Shown here: positions 16,796 to 26,448 of the stretch, piece by piece
Numbering within the stretch: the first letter of the stretch is position 1
How the letters are laid out: every line of letters begins with the position of its first letter
Assembly (NCBI RefSeq): GCF_002001125.1
Contig: NZ_MUNV01000026.1
Span: 62,001 to 126,000, forward strand
Direction: 5' to 3'
Length of the DNA: 64,000 nt
Source: Rhodanobacter sp. B04
Lineage (GTDB): Bacteria > Pseudomonadota > Gammaproteobacteria > Xanthomonadales > Rhodanobacteraceae
The notes under the pieces: generated by a model
The model's database searches: none
What the model saw: only the letters and a program-made list of their open reading frames with translations
Told to the model about the DNA's origin: nothing
Translations under genes and position numbers: made by a program

Positions 16796-18901
16796 TTAGT
16801 GGATATCAATATCGGCAGCCGGGCGGCCGATCCGTCGCCTGGCGACCATCGCCTGCACCGCACGTCGGAAATCGGAACTGTAGCCGGCCATGTCGAACAG
16901 GCTGCCGCCGATCCGTTGCTGCTCCAGATGATGCCGTAACAACTGCAAGGCTTGGTGATTGCCGCCCAGGCTGACCGCCAGGGCCACGAAAGCGGCCTCA
17001 TCCTCAGTCACCAGTTCGGGCAGACCCGCATGCTGGAGCAGGCTGGCGGCCACCCGGCCGGCAAACGTTTCGCCGGCACAGGTCAGTACCGGACAACCTG
17101 CCCACAGTGCATCGGAAGCCGTGGTATGGGCGTTGTAGGGCAGGGTGTCGAGAAACAGATCGACATGCTGGTAGCGGGACAGGTATTCGGCATGCGGCAG
17201 TTTGGGCATGAAGATCAGGCGTTCCGCCGCGATGCCGGCCAGCAGGGCCTGGTCGCGCAGCCGATGGTTGGCATCTTCAGGTCCGCTCAGCAGCCACAGT
17301 ACGCTGTCCCGGGTTTGCGCGAGGATATCCATGAAGCGGGTGAAGGACGCTGGATTGATCTTGTAACTCGCATTGAAGCAGGCGAACACGATGCCTCGTG
17401 CAGGCAGGCCGCAGTCTTCGCGCCCCGGCGCCGGCGCGATGGCCCGGCTGGTGTCGCTGGGTTGAAAACAGCGCGGCAGCCGCACCAGCTTTTCACTGAT
17501 GGTGGCGCGCAGATGATCGGGCTGTACGACTGCATCCGCCAGCATGTAGTCCAGCCAGGGTGCGCCGGAGCTGCCCGGGTAGCCCAGCCAGTTGACCTGC
17601 AACGGGGCCGGACGCAGGGCAAACAACTTGGCATTGGAGCCTTCGCAATAAACACTCAGGTCGATCAAGACCTCGATGCTGTCGGCCTGGATGCGCTGCG
17701 CCTGTGCCGCAAGGTGCATATCGGCGATGTCGTGCACGTGGCAGACGGCTTCAAGGCGTTGGCGGATCGCGCCGCCGTCACTGGGAGCAGTGGCGTAGAG
17801 GTGAATCTCCAGGTCGCTGGATTTGAGCGCTTCGAGCATCGCCACGATGAGCAACCCGGTTGCGTGTTCGCCGAATCCATTGGAGACGAAGCCAATCCGG
17901 ATCGGGGTGTCGGCGGCGGGCATCGGATGAATGAAGGCCAGTTGCCGGCGCAACGGTGCCATTTGGGTTTCGATGGTGGCCGCAAATGTCTCGGCGCAAT
18001 GGCGCTGTTCCTCGGCCGAGGCGTCCTCGGCGAGAAAGCTGAAGGGAGTGACGCCGCGCATGCCGCCGGCAACCGCCACCCGCAAGCGTGCGCTCAACAG
18101 GTCAAGCTCACTCCACTGGCAGAGCCGGCGCAGTGTGTAGATGCGCTGGCTGAGTGCGGCGCCATGGTTGCCATTCAGCTGTAGCGCGCGCGCATAGGCT
18201 GCCTGGGCGTCGTCCAGCCGGCCCAGGTCATCCAGCATGAGTGCGGCATGGTAAGGATGCTCGCTCTCTGCCGGCTCCAGTTGTTCGGCGCGCAAGAAAG
18301 CTTGTGCCGCTTCGGCGGCCTGGCCGCGCAAGCGATGGGCCTGGCCCAGCATGGCATGGGCGCTGCCCATGCGTGGTGCAATCTGCAGTGCCTCACTGGC
18401 GTGGACGGAGCATTGCTCGGGATGACCAAGTTCCAGTTCGGCTGCTGCCAGGTTGACCCTCAGGCCTGGATGAGCCGGCATGCCGTGGGTCGCCATCGCA
18501 TAGGACTCGCGTGCCTGCGCATAACGCGCCGCAGCCATCAGCGCATTGCCGAGAATCAGCAGGATCGTCGGATTGCCGGGCGCCTTGCGCAGTGCGGCGC
18601 GCATGCGTTCGATCGCGTCATCGGCACGGTTGTCGGCAATTTCCACGCTGGCCAGGTTGCATTGCACGGGCAGGCTGTCGGGGCTGAGCTGCTCGGCCTG
18701 CTGCAACAGTCGCAACGCATCCTCGCGACGATCAAGCTGCAGCGCGGCAATCGCATGGAGACGCAGCAGTTCGGCGGAGTCCGGAAAGCGTGGCAGCGCC
18801 TCTTCGGCCAGCTGCGCCGCTTCGGCGCAGGCGGCGGTTTCGATCAGCTGGGCCAGACGCTCCAACAGGGCATCGAGTTCGGGGGATTGGAAAGCATTCA
18901 T
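16796..18901 (-). CDS. TPR-SPINDLY O-linked N-acetylglucosamine transferase (GT41)
   Basis: A 701-residue protein. Residues 1 to about 265 are tetratricopeptide repeats. From about 310 onward is the GT41 (OGT/SPINDLY) catalytic region, with IGFVSNGFGEHATGLL (catalytic His region), LIDLSVYCEGSNAKLFALRPAPLQVNWLGYPG, FACFNASYKINPASFTRFMDIL, YNAHTTASDALWAGCPVLTCAGETFAGRVAASLL. Family members put GlcNAc, or in some cases fucose or glucose, on Ser/Thr of proteins. In bacteria they may modify flagellar or surface proteins; no candidate substrate gene is adjacent. The start region lacks a clear ribosome site. Confidence 0.88.
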   Translation of the reverse strand: MNAFQSPELDALLERLAQLIETAACAEAAQLAEEALPRFPDSAELLRLHAIAALQLDRREDALRLLQQAEQLSPDSLPVQCNLASVEIADNRADDAIERMRAALRKAPGNPTILLILGNALMAAARYAQARESYAMATHGMPAHPGLRVNLAAAELELGHPEQCSVHASEALQIAPRMGSAHAMLGQAHRLRGQAAEAAQAFLRAEQLEPAESEHPYHAALMLDDLGRLDDAQAAYARALQLNGNHGAALSQRIYTLRRLCQWSELDLLSARLRVAVAGGMRGVTPFSFLAEDASAEEQRHCAETFAATIETQMAPLRRQLAFIHPMPAADTPIRIGFVSNGFGEHATGLLIVAMLEALKSSDLEIHLYATAPSDGGAIRQRLEAVCHVHDIADMHLAAQAQRIQADSIEVLIDLSVYCEGSNAKLFALRPAPLQVNWLGYPGSSGAPWLDYMLADAVVQPDHLRATISEKLVRLPRCFQPSDTSRAIAPAPGREDCGLPARGIVFACFNASYKINPASFTRFMDILAQTRDSVLWLLSGPEDANHRLRDQALLAGIAAERLIFMPKLPHAEYLSRYQHVDLFLDTLPYNAHTTASDALWAGCPVLTCAGETFAGRVAASLLQHAGLPELVTEDEAAFVALAVSLGGNHQALQLLRHHLEQQRIGGSLFDMAGYSSDFRRAVQAMVARRRIGRPAADIDIH

Positions 18902-18945
18902 CCGACAACGCTAACGTATGCCTGCATCGTCGCCAAGCGCGATCT

Positions 18946-20025
18946 TCAACCGGACGTCAGCGTTCTCAATTCATCGGCCTGATGTTCGCGGGTGAGCGTG
19001 TCGATCAATTCGCGCAGGTCGCCCTGCATGACTTCGGGCAGGCGATACAGGGTGAGATTGATGCGGTGGTCGGTGATCCGGCCCTGCGGATAGTTGTAGG
19101 TACGGATGCGCTGGCTGCGGTCGCCCGAGCCTACCTGCAGGCGGCGCGATTCGGCCTGTGCGGCGCTCTGTTTGCCCTGCGCCTCATCGAGTAGGCGCGC
19201 TTTGAGCAGGCTCATCGCGCGGGCACGATTCTTGTGCTGGCTGCGTTCTTCCTGGCACTCCACTACGGTGCCGGTGGGCAGGTGGGTGATGCGGATCGCC
19301 GAGTCGGTCTTGTTGACGTGCTGGCCGCCGGCGCCCGATGCGCGGAAGGTGTCGGTTTTCAGGTCGGCCGGGTTGATCTCGATCTCGTCGATCTCGTCCA
19401 GTTCCGGCAGGATCGCCACAGTGGCGGCCGAAGTGTGGATGCGTCCCTGCGATTCGGTTTCCGGCACACGCTGAACGCGGTGGGTGCCGGATTCGAATTT
19501 CAGTTGCGAGTAGGCGCCCTTGCCCTCGACACGGGCGACGATTTCCTTGTAGCCGCCGTGTTCGCCGGCGTGCTCGCTGAGCACCTCGACGTGCCAGCGC
19601 CGGTTTTCGGCGTAGCGCAGGTACATGCGGAAAAGGTCGCCGGCGAATATCGCCGCCTCGTCGCCGCCGGTGCCGGCGCGCACTTCCAGGTAGAGGTTCG
19701 CCTCGTCGCGCGGATCCTTCGGCAACAGCAGCAATTGCAGTTCGCCATCGAGATCGAGCAGGCGCCGCTCCAGCCGGGAAATGTCGTCGGCCGCCATCTC
19801 GCGCAGTTCGGGATCGTCCAGCATCGCGCGCGTCTCGGCCAGTTCGCGTTCGGCCTGGTCATGCTCGCGCAATGAGCCGGCGATCGGTTCGAGCTGGGCA
19901 TACTCCTGCGACAGCTCGCGGAAGCGGGTGTTGTCGGCGAGCACGTCCGGCTGCGACAGCAGCAGGCCGATTTCCTCGTGGCGCTCGGCGAGTGCTTCGA
20001 GCTTGCGGCGGATCGATGGGGTCAT
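18946..20025 (-). CDS. prfA: Peptide chain release factor 1 (RF1)
   Basis: A 359-residue RF1, which terminates translation at UAA and UAG. The stop-codon reading tripeptide is P188-E-T190 in [14 protein letters not shown] and the peptidyl-hydrolysis motif is GGQ at 233-235, with [10 protein letters not shown] after it. It lies downstream of hemA, a widely conserved order. The leader just before the ATG is pyrimidine-rich and has no purine ribosome site, which suggests dependence on hemA translation. The usual prmC methylase gene does not follow; a glycosyltransferase does. Confidence 0.97.
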   Translation of the reverse strand: MTPSIRRKLEALAERHEEIGLLLSQPDVLADNTRFRELSQEYAQLEPIAGSLREHDQAERELAETRAMLDDPELREMAADDISRLERRLLDLDGELQLLLLPKDPRDEANLYLEVRAGTGGDEAAIFAGDLFRMYLRYAENRRWHVEVLSEHAGEHGGYKEIVARVEGKGAYSQLKFESGTHRVQRVPETESQGRIHTSAATVAILPELDEIDEIEINPADLKTDTFRASGAGGQHVNKTDSAIRITHLPTGTVVECQEERSQHKNRARAMSLLKARLLDEAQGKQSAAQAESRRLQVGSGDRSQRIRTYNYPQGRITDHRINLTLYRLPEVMQGDLRELIDTLTREHQADELRTLTSG

Positions 20026-20033
20026 GGCTGAGG

Positions 20034-20111
20034 AGTGAGTGAAGAGAAGTGAGAAAAGAGTAAAGGCGGCGGAGGTGCTTGCTCCAATTGCTCGCTACTC
20101 TTCACTCACTT
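20034..20111. repeat. Inverted repeat bridging hemA stop and prfA leader
   Basis: AGTGAGTGAAGAG near 20034 reappears as its reverse complement CTCTTCACTCACT at about 20099-20111. The second arm is inside the last codons of hemA, the first lies just upstream of the prfA start. In the leftward transcript the purine-rich hemA tail could pair with the pyrimidine-rich prfA leader across a loop of about 50 bases. Confidence 0.6.
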
Positions 20112-21363
20112 CTTGATCCCGTCCGTACAGTCGCTCCGCCGCCTGCAGCAGGTCCAGGTCGCCGCTCAGTGCCGCCTCGCGCAGGCGCGCGCTGGGGTGG
20201 TGCAGCAGCTTGTTGGTCAGCGTGTTGGCGAGAAAGGCCAGCGCCTCGTCGGCCGGCTTGCCGCGCGCGAGCATGGCGCGGGCCTTGTCCAGCACTTCGT
20301 CGCGGTAGACCTCCGCATGCTGGCGCATGTCCAGTGCGGGATTGCGCAGCGTGAGCGCGCGACGCCAGGCCATGTAGCGATCCACCTGCAGGTCGATGAT
20401 CGCCTCGGCCTCCTGGGCGGCGGCCTCGCGCGAGCGGCGGTTGTCGTCGATCACCTGGCGCAGGTCATCGATCCCGTACAGGTACACATCGGGCAAATCG
20501 CCGACCGTCGCTTCGATATCGCGCGGCACCGCAATGTCGACCATGAACATCGGTTTGCGCCGGCGTGTCGCCATCGCCTGTTCGACCATGCCGCGGGTCA
20601 CCACCGGCTGCCGTGCGGCGGTGGAGGAGATCACGATGTCGGCCTCGGCCAGGTGCTGTGGCAGGTCGGCCAGGGCGATCGCGTAGCCGCCGTAGCGGCC
20701 GGCCAGTTCCTGCGCGGTTTCCAGCGTGCGGTTGGCGACGATCAGCCGGCGTGCCTGTTTCTCGGCGAGATGGCGCGCGGCCAGCTCGATGGTCTCGCCG
20801 GCGCCGATCAGCAGCACGCAGGCCTGCTGCAGGTCGGTGAATACCTGTTCGGCCAGCCGTACCGCGGTGTACGCGACCGATACGGTGTGCGCGCCGATGC
20901 GGGTGTCGGTGCGTACGCGCTTGGCCACCGCAAACGTGTGCTGCAGCAGGCGGTCCAGCGGCGCTTTCAGGGCCTGCGCCTCGCGTGCCTGCTGGTAGGC
21001 GTCCTTGACCTGGCCGAGGATCTGCGGTTCGCCGAGGACCATCGAGTCCAGTCCGGTGGCGACGCGGAACATGTGGCGCACGGCGTCCTGCTCGTCGTGC
21101 CGGTACAGGAACTCGCCCAGCTTGCCGGGGGTCAGATGATGATGGCGGCTGAGCCATGCCTGCGGGATGTCCTCGGCACCGGTGCTCACCCCGACGTACA
21201 GCTCGGTGCGGTTGCAGGTGGAAAGGATCATCGCCTCCTCCACACCAGGCTCGCGGGTCAGTTCGAGCAGCGCCTCGCCGGCGGCGTCCGCATCGAACGC
21301 CACCTGCTCGCGCAGGCTGACCGGCGCGGTGAGGTGATTGAGCCCGAGGGCGATCAGCGGCAT
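20095..21363 (-). CDS. hemA: Glutamyl-tRNA reductase
   Basis: A 422-residue enzyme that reduces glutamyl-tRNA to glutamate-1-semialdehyde, the first step of C5 tetrapyrrole synthesis. The catalytic Cys is C50 in [11 protein letters not shown]. The NADPH domain carries [17 protein letters not shown], and there is a helical dimerisation domain at the C-terminus. The length matches the family (about 420). It is followed by prfA. The gap to the divergent TPR lipoprotein gene (about 110 bp) holds both promoters; I could not pick out a consensus pair. Confidence 0.97.
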   Translation of the reverse strand: MPLIALGLNHLTAPVSLREQVAFDADAAGEALLELTREPGVEEAMILSTCNRTELYVGVSTGAEDIPQAWLSRHHHLTPGKLGEFLYRHDEQDAVRHMFRVATGLDSMVLGEPQILGQVKDAYQQAREAQALKAPLDRLLQHTFAVAKRVRTDTRIGAHTVSVAYTAVRLAEQVFTDLQQACVLLIGAGETIELAARHLAEKQARRLIVANRTLETAQELAGRYGGYAIALADLPQHLAEADIVISSTAARQPVVTRGMVEQAMATRRRKPMFMVDIAVPRDIEATVGDLPDVYLYGIDDLRQVIDDNRRSREAAAQEAEAIIDLQVDRYMAWRRALTLRNPALDMRQHAEVYRDEVLDKARAMLARGKPADEALAFLANTLTNKLLHHPSARLREAALSGDLDLLQAAERLYGRDQEVSEE

Positions 21364-21472
21364 GGTGTGAGGAACATCCCGGCGGCAGGTGTCGGCGGCG
21401 TAGGCTAAGCTTGATCAGGCGCCCGATGTGATGGTCGGTACCGCCGAAACAGACGAATTGACGGAGAGTAGT

Positions 21473-23209
21473 GTGCGGAGCAGGGCGGCCAAGTTCAAGC
21501 AACTGCGGCATTTTACGGCAGCGATGGCGCTGGCGCTCAGCCTTGTGGCGTGTGCCAGCGGGCCTTCGCGGCAGGCGCAGTCCGCAGTCTCGGTTCAGCC
21601 GTTGTCGCGACTGGTGGTGACCACGCCTGATGCCGACCACGACGTGCTGGCGCAGCTGCTGGCCGGCGAGATGGCGCTGGGTCGCACGGACCTGAAGGCG
21701 GCATCCGGCTATTACGACAAGGCGATGGCACTCAGCAACGATCCGCAGGTGGCCGAACGCGCGGCCCGGCTGGCGATCGCCGTGCATGACAGCGGTGCCG
21801 CCCAGCGTGCGCTGGATCGCTGGCAGGCGTTGGGTGCGAAACCGGTGGCGATGGCCGAGGCGCGCGCCGAACTGGCGCTGGATCGCGGCGATGGCGACGA
21901 GGCGCGTCGCCAGCTGGAGTTGTTGATCGGCAGCGGCGACAAGGATGCATGGCGCCAGTTTGGCCGCGTGCTGGTGGGCGCCCGCGACCAGGCCCAGGCG
22001 GCCCGGCTGCTGGAGGCACTGGCGACCCCACAGCGGCTGCCCGCCGATCCGCAGGCGTGGCTGGCGATGAGCGAGCTGGGCGACAAGTTCGGCCGGCATG
22101 CGTATGCCGTGCAGATCGCCGAGGCCGCCATGCAGCGCTTCAAGAACGTCGAGACCTACGTCTGGGCGGCACAGATGAAGTTCCGGGACGGCGATCGCGC
22201 CGGCGCGCGGACGCTGCTGCACAAGGCGCTCGACAAGGCGCCGCAGAATGTCCAGCTGCGCGTGGCCTACGCCAGCATGCTGAGTCAGGATGGCGATTAT
22301 GCCGGCGCGGCCAAGGTGCTTGAGCATGGCACGCAGAACGGCGACACCTATTCCCTGCGTGCGGCGCTGGCCGCGCGAAACAACGACGACAAGACGCTGG
22401 CGGCGCTGTACCAGCAACTGCAGCAGGCGCCGGAGGATGTGCGCGAGCAGAGCGCCTACCTGCTTGGCCAGCTCGCCGAGATGCAGCATCGCGATGCCGA
22501 GGCGCTGACCTGGTATGGCCAGGTCGGTGACAACGATACGCATGCGTTCGACGCGGATCTGCGCAGCGCGCTGATCCTGCATGCGCAGGGCAAGGTGGCC
22601 GAGGCGCACCAGCTGCTCGATCAGCTGCAGGCGGATTACCTCGATCAGCCCGAACAGTTGCAACAGGCTTATCAGGTCGATGCCGAACTGTATCTGCGCG
22701 AACTGAAATATGCGCAGGCCGAACAGGCATTCAGCCGTGCACTGCAGGTGGCGCCGGACGATCCGGCCTTGCTCTACAGCCGCGGCCTGGCCTATGCCGA
22801 GGCAGGCCAGATCGATCAGGCGGTGCAGGATTTCCAGCATCTGCTGAAGCTCAAGCCGGGCGATGTCGATGCCAGCAACGCGTTGGGCTATACCCTCGCC
22901 GATGCCGACCGTGACCTGCCCGAGGCAGAGAAGCTGTTGCAGGCGGCGCGCAAGGCCAAGCCGGACGATCCGGCGATCGCCGACTCCTGGGGCTGGCTGC
23001 AATACCGGCTGGGTCACCTGGACCTGGCAGCGCAGACCCTGCGAGGTGCATGGCTGGCGCACAAGGACGCCGATGTGGGCGTGCATCTGGGCGAGGTGCT
23101 GTGGAAACAGGGCCGTCGACAGGATGCACAGCAGATCTTCGACGAGGTGCGCAAGCTCGATCCGCGCAGCGCCAGCCTGCAGGAAACCCTGAAGCGACTG
23201 CATCCATGA
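21473..23209 (+). CDS. TPR-repeat lipoprotein upstream of lolB
   Basis: About 578 residues: a lipoprotein signal (basic start, then MALALSLVACAS, lipidated Cys in LVAC) followed by a long array of tetratricopeptide repeats, clearest at the C-terminal end (ALLYSRGLAYAEAGQIDQAVQDFQHLLKL is the style). TPR arrays mediate protein contacts. Its conserved place directly before lolB suggests a role in outer-membrane biogenesis, but this is inference. A GTG with GGAGAG five bases upstream is taken as start; an in-frame ATG at 21428 lacks a ribosome site. The stop overlaps the lolB start by four bases. Confidence 0.85.
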   Translation: MRSRAAKFKQLRHFTAAMALALSLVACASGPSRQAQSAVSVQPLSRLVVTTPDADHDVLAQLLAGEMALGRTDLKAASGYYDKAMALSNDPQVAERAARLAIAVHDSGAAQRALDRWQALGAKPVAMAEARAELALDRGDGDEARRQLELLIGSGDKDAWRQFGRVLVGARDQAQAARLLEALATPQRLPADPQAWLAMSELGDKFGRHAYAVQIAEAAMQRFKNVETYVWAAQMKFRDGDRAGARTLLHKALDKAPQNVQLRVAYASMLSQDGDYAGAAKVLEHGTQNGDTYSLRAALAARNNDDKTLAALYQQLQQAPEDVREQSAYLLGQLAEMQHRDAEALTWYGQVGDNDTHAFDADLRSALILHAQGKVAEAHQLLDQLQADYLDQPEQLQQAYQVDAELYLRELKYAQAEQAFSRALQVAPDDPALLYSRGLAYAEAGQIDQAVQDFQHLLKLKPGDVDASNALGYTLADADRDLPEAEKLLQAARKAKPDDPAIADSWGWLQYRLGHLDLAAQTLRGAWLAHKDADVGVHLGEVLWKQGRRQDAQQIFDEVRKLDPRSASLQETLKRLHP

Positions 23210-23811
23210 AACGAAGCCTACGGATTCTCGCGGCCATCCTGCCGCTGTTGCTTGCTGCCTGCGTGCCGGCCGTGCGCGTCAAGGGCGATGCCGGCCTGCT
23301 CGCCGCGCAGGCCTCACGCGAACAGGCGCTGGCGCATGCCGATCACTGGACGCTGGAAGGCCGGCTCGGTGTTTCCGATGGCAAATCGGGTGGCAGCGGC
23401 AGTTTCAGCTGGACGCAAAACGGCGACCAGTATGAGTTCGTGCTGCGTGGACCGGCGATCTCCGGCATGAATTTCCGTCTCAGCGGCGGTCTGGATGGCG
23501 CCCTGCTCGAAGGGCTGGACGGCGGCCCGTTGCACGGACCGGATGCCGAGCTCCTGATGCACAAGGCACTGGGCTGGGAAGTGCCGTTGCGCGACCTGCG
23601 CGCATGGGTGCTCGGCCTGCGTGCCGACAGCGGGGAGGCCGAACTGAGCTTCGGCAGCAACCGGCTGCCTTCGCTGCTGCAGCAGGACGGCTGGAGCGTC
23701 GACTACCGCAAGTGGGACGAGTCGCGTCAGCCGCCACTGCCGGTCGTGGTGTTCGCCGGGAAGTCGCCCTACAAGGTGCGGCTTTCGATCGAGTCGTGGC
23801 ATTTCAACTGA
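23206..23811 (+). CDS. lolB: Outer-membrane lipoprotein insertion protein LolB
   Basis: A 201-residue lipoprotein that receives lipoproteins from LolA and inserts them into the outer membrane. The lipobox is LLAAC (C19). The LolB beta-barrel half is recognised by [31 protein letters not shown] and [16 protein letters not shown]. Its start overlaps the stop of the TPR lipoprotein (ATGA), so the two are coupled. The next gene begins eight bases after the stop, and the lolB-ispE order is conserved in gammaproteobacteria. Confidence 0.93.
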   Translation: MKRSLRILAAILPLLLAACVPAVRVKGDAGLLAAQASREQALAHADHWTLEGRLGVSDGKSGGSGSFSWTQNGDQYEFVLRGPAISGMNFRLSGGLDGALLEGLDGGPLHGPDAELLMHKALGWEVPLRDLRAWVLGLRADSGEAELSFGSNRLPSLLQQDGWSVDYRKWDESRQPPLPVVVFAGKSPYKVRLSIESWHFN

Positions 23812-23819
23812 TCCCGCGC

Positions 23820-25202
23820 ATGACGTTTTCCATTGAACGCGCCAACCCGGCCCAGGCCGATGCGCTGTGCGCGATCGAGCGCGCGGCGGTGCAGATGTTC
23901 CGCGGCCATCCGGCGTGGGCATCCTATGCGGCCGTGTCGATCCCGCCGGAGCTGCTGCAGCGGGCGATCGGTTGCGGGCTGGTCTGGGTGGCGCTGGATG
24001 CGGCGGCGGTACCGGTCGGCTTCGTCTGGCTGGATACCGATCTCGGCAGCGGCGGCATCGGCATCGCCGAACTCGACGTGCTGCCGCAGCATGGCCGGCG
24101 CGGCATCGGTGCGGCTCTGCTGGAGCATGCCTGCGAATGGGCGCGCGCGGCGGGTTACCGCCGCGTCGATCTGGGCACCCTGGCCGACGTGCCGTGGAAT
24201 GCGCCGTTCTACGCGCAACATGGTTTTGCGGTGGTCGACAAGAACGAGCCGATGTTTGCCTTTGCACGCCAGCGTGATCGGGAGAATGGCTTTCCCGACC
24301 ATCTGCGGGTGTTCATGAGCCGTCCGCTGTTGCCGCTGTCGCGGGGCGAATGGAGGGTGTGGCCGGCGCCGGCGAAGCTTAACCTGTTCCTGCGCATCAC
24401 CGGGCGGCGGCCGGACGGCTACCACGAGCTGCAGACCGTATTCCGCCTGCTCGACTGGGGCGACGAGATCCGTCTGCGCGTGCGCGACGACGGCGCGATC
24501 AGGCGCACGCGCGAGGTGCCTGGTGTGCCGGAGGCGACCGACCTGGTGGTCCGGGCGGCGCGGCTGCTGCAGGCGCATGCGGGCGTCGCAGCCGGCGCCG
24601 AGATCGAGGTGGAGAAGCGCATCCCGATGGGCGGTGGCCTGGGCGGCGGCAGCTCCGACGCGGCGACCGTGCTGGTGGCATTGAACTGGCTGTGGCGGCT
24701 GGATCTGGACGTGGACGTGCTGGCCGAACTCGGTCGCCAGCTGGGCGCCGACGTGCCGGTGTTCGTGCGCGGTCGTTCGGCCTGGGCCGAAGGCATCGGC
24801 GAGAAACTCACCCCGATCAGCCTGCCGCGGCGCCATTACGTGGTGCTTGACCCGCACGAGGCGGTGCCGACCGCAGCGCTTTTTCAAGCCGCTGAATTGA
24901 CACGAAATGCCCCGCGGGCGACAATTTCATCCTTTGCTTCCGGCGAAACGAAGGAAAATGCCTTCGCGCCAGTGGTGCGCGCGCGGCATCCGCGGGTCGC
25001 TGCGGCGCTGGACTGGCTGGGCCGGTTCGGTGAGGCGCGGCTTTCCGGCAGTGGCGGCTGTGTGTTTCTGGAGGCGAAATCATTCGATCGGGTCGTGGCG
25101 GTAGCCGCACAGTGCCCGACGGCATTCACGGCTTGGATGGCCTCAGGTGTCGAGGTTTCACCCTTGCAGGATGCGTTGTCGCGTCATCGCGGCATGAACT
25201 GA
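23820..25202 (+). CDS. ispE: GNAT acetyltransferase fused to IspE kinase
   Basis: One uninterrupted 460-residue frame holds two complete enzymes. Residues 1 to about 160 are a GNAT N-acetyltransferase with the acetyl-CoA loop [11 protein letters not shown] and [13 protein letters not shown]. Residues about 166-460 are 4-diphosphocytidyl-2-C-methylerythritol kinase of the non-mevalonate isoprenoid pathway, with K186 in [11 protein letters not shown], the GHMP loop [14 protein letters not shown] and GADVPVF. There is no stop or frameshift between them. An in-frame ATG at 24315 ([13 protein letters not shown]) could also yield free IspE, but its ribosome site is poor. The place between lolB and tRNAGln-prs is normal for ispE; the fused GNAT is not. 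Confidence 0.88.
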   Translation: MTFSIERANPAQADALCAIERAAVQMFRGHPAWASYAAVSIPPELLQRAIGCGLVWVALDAAAVPVGFVWLDTDLGSGGIGIAELDVLPQHGRRGIGAALLEHACEWARAAGYRRVDLGTLADVPWNAPFYAQHGFAVVDKNEPMFAFARQRDRENGFPDHLRVFMSRPLLPLSRGEWRVWPAPAKLNLFLRITGRRPDGYHELQTVFRLLDWGDEIRLRVRDDGAIRRTREVPGVPEATDLVVRAARLLQAHAGVAAGAEIEVEKRIPMGGGLGGGSSDAATVLVALNWLWRLDLDVDVLAELGRQLGADVPVFVRGRSAWAEGIGEKLTPISLPRRHYVVLDPHEAVPTAALFQAAELTRNAPRATISSFASGETKENAFAPVVRARHPRVAAALDWLGRFGEARLSGSGGCVFLEAKSFDRVVAVAAQCPTAFTAWMASGVEVSPLQDALSRHRGMN

Positions 25203-25277
25203 ACAATGCGACAAGCCGACGTCTGCCAAGGGGCATGGCGGCGGTCGACGGGTACAGATACGAGCGAACACAAATTC

Positions 25278-25354
25278 TGGGGCGTCGCCAAGCTGGTTAA
25301 GGCACGGGATTTTGATTCCCGCATTCGCAGGTTCGAATCCTGCCGCCCCAGCCA
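25278..25354 (+). tRNA. tRNA-Gln (anticodon TTG)
   Basis: A 77-nt cloverleaf with encoded CCA. The acceptor stem TGGGGCG pairs with CGCCCCA, the anticodon arm is CGGGA-TTTTGAT-TCCCG with anticodon TTG (reads CAA), and the T-arm has GTTCGAATC. It sits between ispE and prs, a conserved position, and is likely co-transcribed with prs, whose start is 33 bases downstream. Confidence 0.97.
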
Positions 25355-25387
25355 CTCATGTTGGTCGTTGGTTTCGAGGAAACAACC

Positions 25388-26347
25388 GTGGACACGTCCA
25401 CCCCGATGATGCTGTTTACCGGTAACGCCCATCGTGCCCTGGCCGAGGACGTCGCCCACCGCCTGGGCGTGCCGCTCGGCAAGGCGCTGGTCGGCAAGTT
25501 CAGCGATGGCGAGGTACAGATCGAGATCGAGGAGAACGTCCGCCGCCAGGAAGTGTTCGTCATTCAGCCGACGGGCGCGCCGAGCGCGGAAAACCTGTTC
25601 GAGCTGATGACTCTGGTCGATGCGCTCAAGCGTGCCTCGGCCGCCAGTGTCACCGCGGTGATGCCGTATTTCGGCTATGCCCGCCAGGATCGCCGCCCGC
25701 GTTCCGCGCGCGTGCCGATCACGGCGAAGATGGTGGCCAAGCTGATCGGCACGGTGGGCGTGGATCGGGTGTTGACGGTCGACCTGCACGCCGACCAGAT
25801 CCAGGGTTTCTTCGACATTCCGGTGGACAACGTCTATGCCTCGCCGATCCTGTTGGCGGACATCTGGCGCAACCACAGCATGGACGACCTGATCGTGGTC
25901 AGTCCGGACGTCGGCGGTGTGGTTCGCGCGCGCGCCATCGCCAAGCGGCTGGACGATGCCGATCTGGCGATCATCGACAAGCGCCGGCCAAGGGCGAACG
26001 TGTCCACCGTGATGAACATCATCGGTGACGTCGACGGCAAGACCTGCGTGATGGTCGACGACATCGTCGATACCGCCGGCACGCTGTGCGCGGCGGCTGC
26101 GGCGCTGAAGGAGCGCGGCGCCCGCAAGGTGGTCGCCTACTGCGTGCATCCGGTGCTGTCCGGCGCGGCGATCAGCAATATCGAGGGCTCCCAGCTCGAC
26201 CAGCTGGTGGTCACCAACACCTTGCCGTTGCGCGCCGAGGCGCAGGCATGCAGCAAGATCCGCCAGCTCTCGGTCGCCGAACTGCTGGCAGAAACCATTC
26301 GCCGCATCGCCTTTGGCGAGTCGGTGAGTTCGTTGTACGTGGATTAA
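25388..26347 (+). CDS. prs: Ribose-phosphate pyrophosphokinase
   Basis: A 319-residue PRPP synthetase (ribose-5-phosphate + ATP gives PRPP + AMP) feeding nucleotide, His and Trp synthesis. Motifs are [18 protein letters not shown] (ATP-binding region), [13 protein letters not shown] and the PRPP loop [13 protein letters not shown]. The start is a GTG ([12 protein letters not shown]) preceded by GAGGAAA at the right spacing; an ATG ten codons earlier would fall within four bases of the tRNA end and lacks a ribosome site. Confidence 0.96.
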   Translation: MDTSTPMMLFTGNAHRALAEDVAHRLGVPLGKALVGKFSDGEVQIEIEENVRRQEVFVIQPTGAPSAENLFELMTLVDALKRASAASVTAVMPYFGYARQDRRPRSARVPITAKMVAKLIGTVGVDRVLTVDLHADQIQGFFDIPVDNVYASPILLADIWRNHSMDDLIVVSPDVGGVVRARAIAKRLDDADLAIIDKRRPRANVSTVMNIIGDVDGKTCVMVDDIVDTAGTLCAAAAALKERGARKVVAYCVHPVLSGAAISNIEGSQLDQLVVTNTLPLRAEAQACSKIRQLSVAELLAETIRRIAFGESVSSLYVD

Positions 26348-26379
26348 TCGTCACGGCGACCTGGTCGCCATGACACACC

Positions 26380-26403
26380 GACTTTTCTGGTCGCGGAAAA
26401 GTC
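26380..26403 (+). other. Hairpin in rplY leader
   Basis: GACTTTTC and GAAAAGTC form a perfect 8-bp stem with loop TGGTCGCG. The loop sequence TGGTCGC also occurs at 26362-26368, and GCGACC at 26357-26362 could pair with either copy, so two mutually exclusive folds are possible between prs and rplY. It has no U-run, so it is not a simple terminator. Confidence 0.4.
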
Positions 26404-26448
26404 AAACGGCCGCCGCGAGGCGGTTCATCTACCCAAGGCAGTACTGAA

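Noticed and set aside
20465-23203. A 912-codon minus-strand frame across the TPR lipoprotein and part of hemA
   Set aside because: It overlaps hemA in another frame and is antisense to the TPR gene; composition is that of a shadow frame.
23820-25202. Frameshift or missing stop between GNAT and IspE
   Set aside because: Both domains are intact in the same frame with no disturbed codons at the join, so a real fusion is more likely than a sequence error.
26353-26373. GGCGACC/GGTCGCC palindrome as prs terminator
   Set aside because: The two halves are almost contiguous, leaving at most a 5-bp stem, and no U-run follows.
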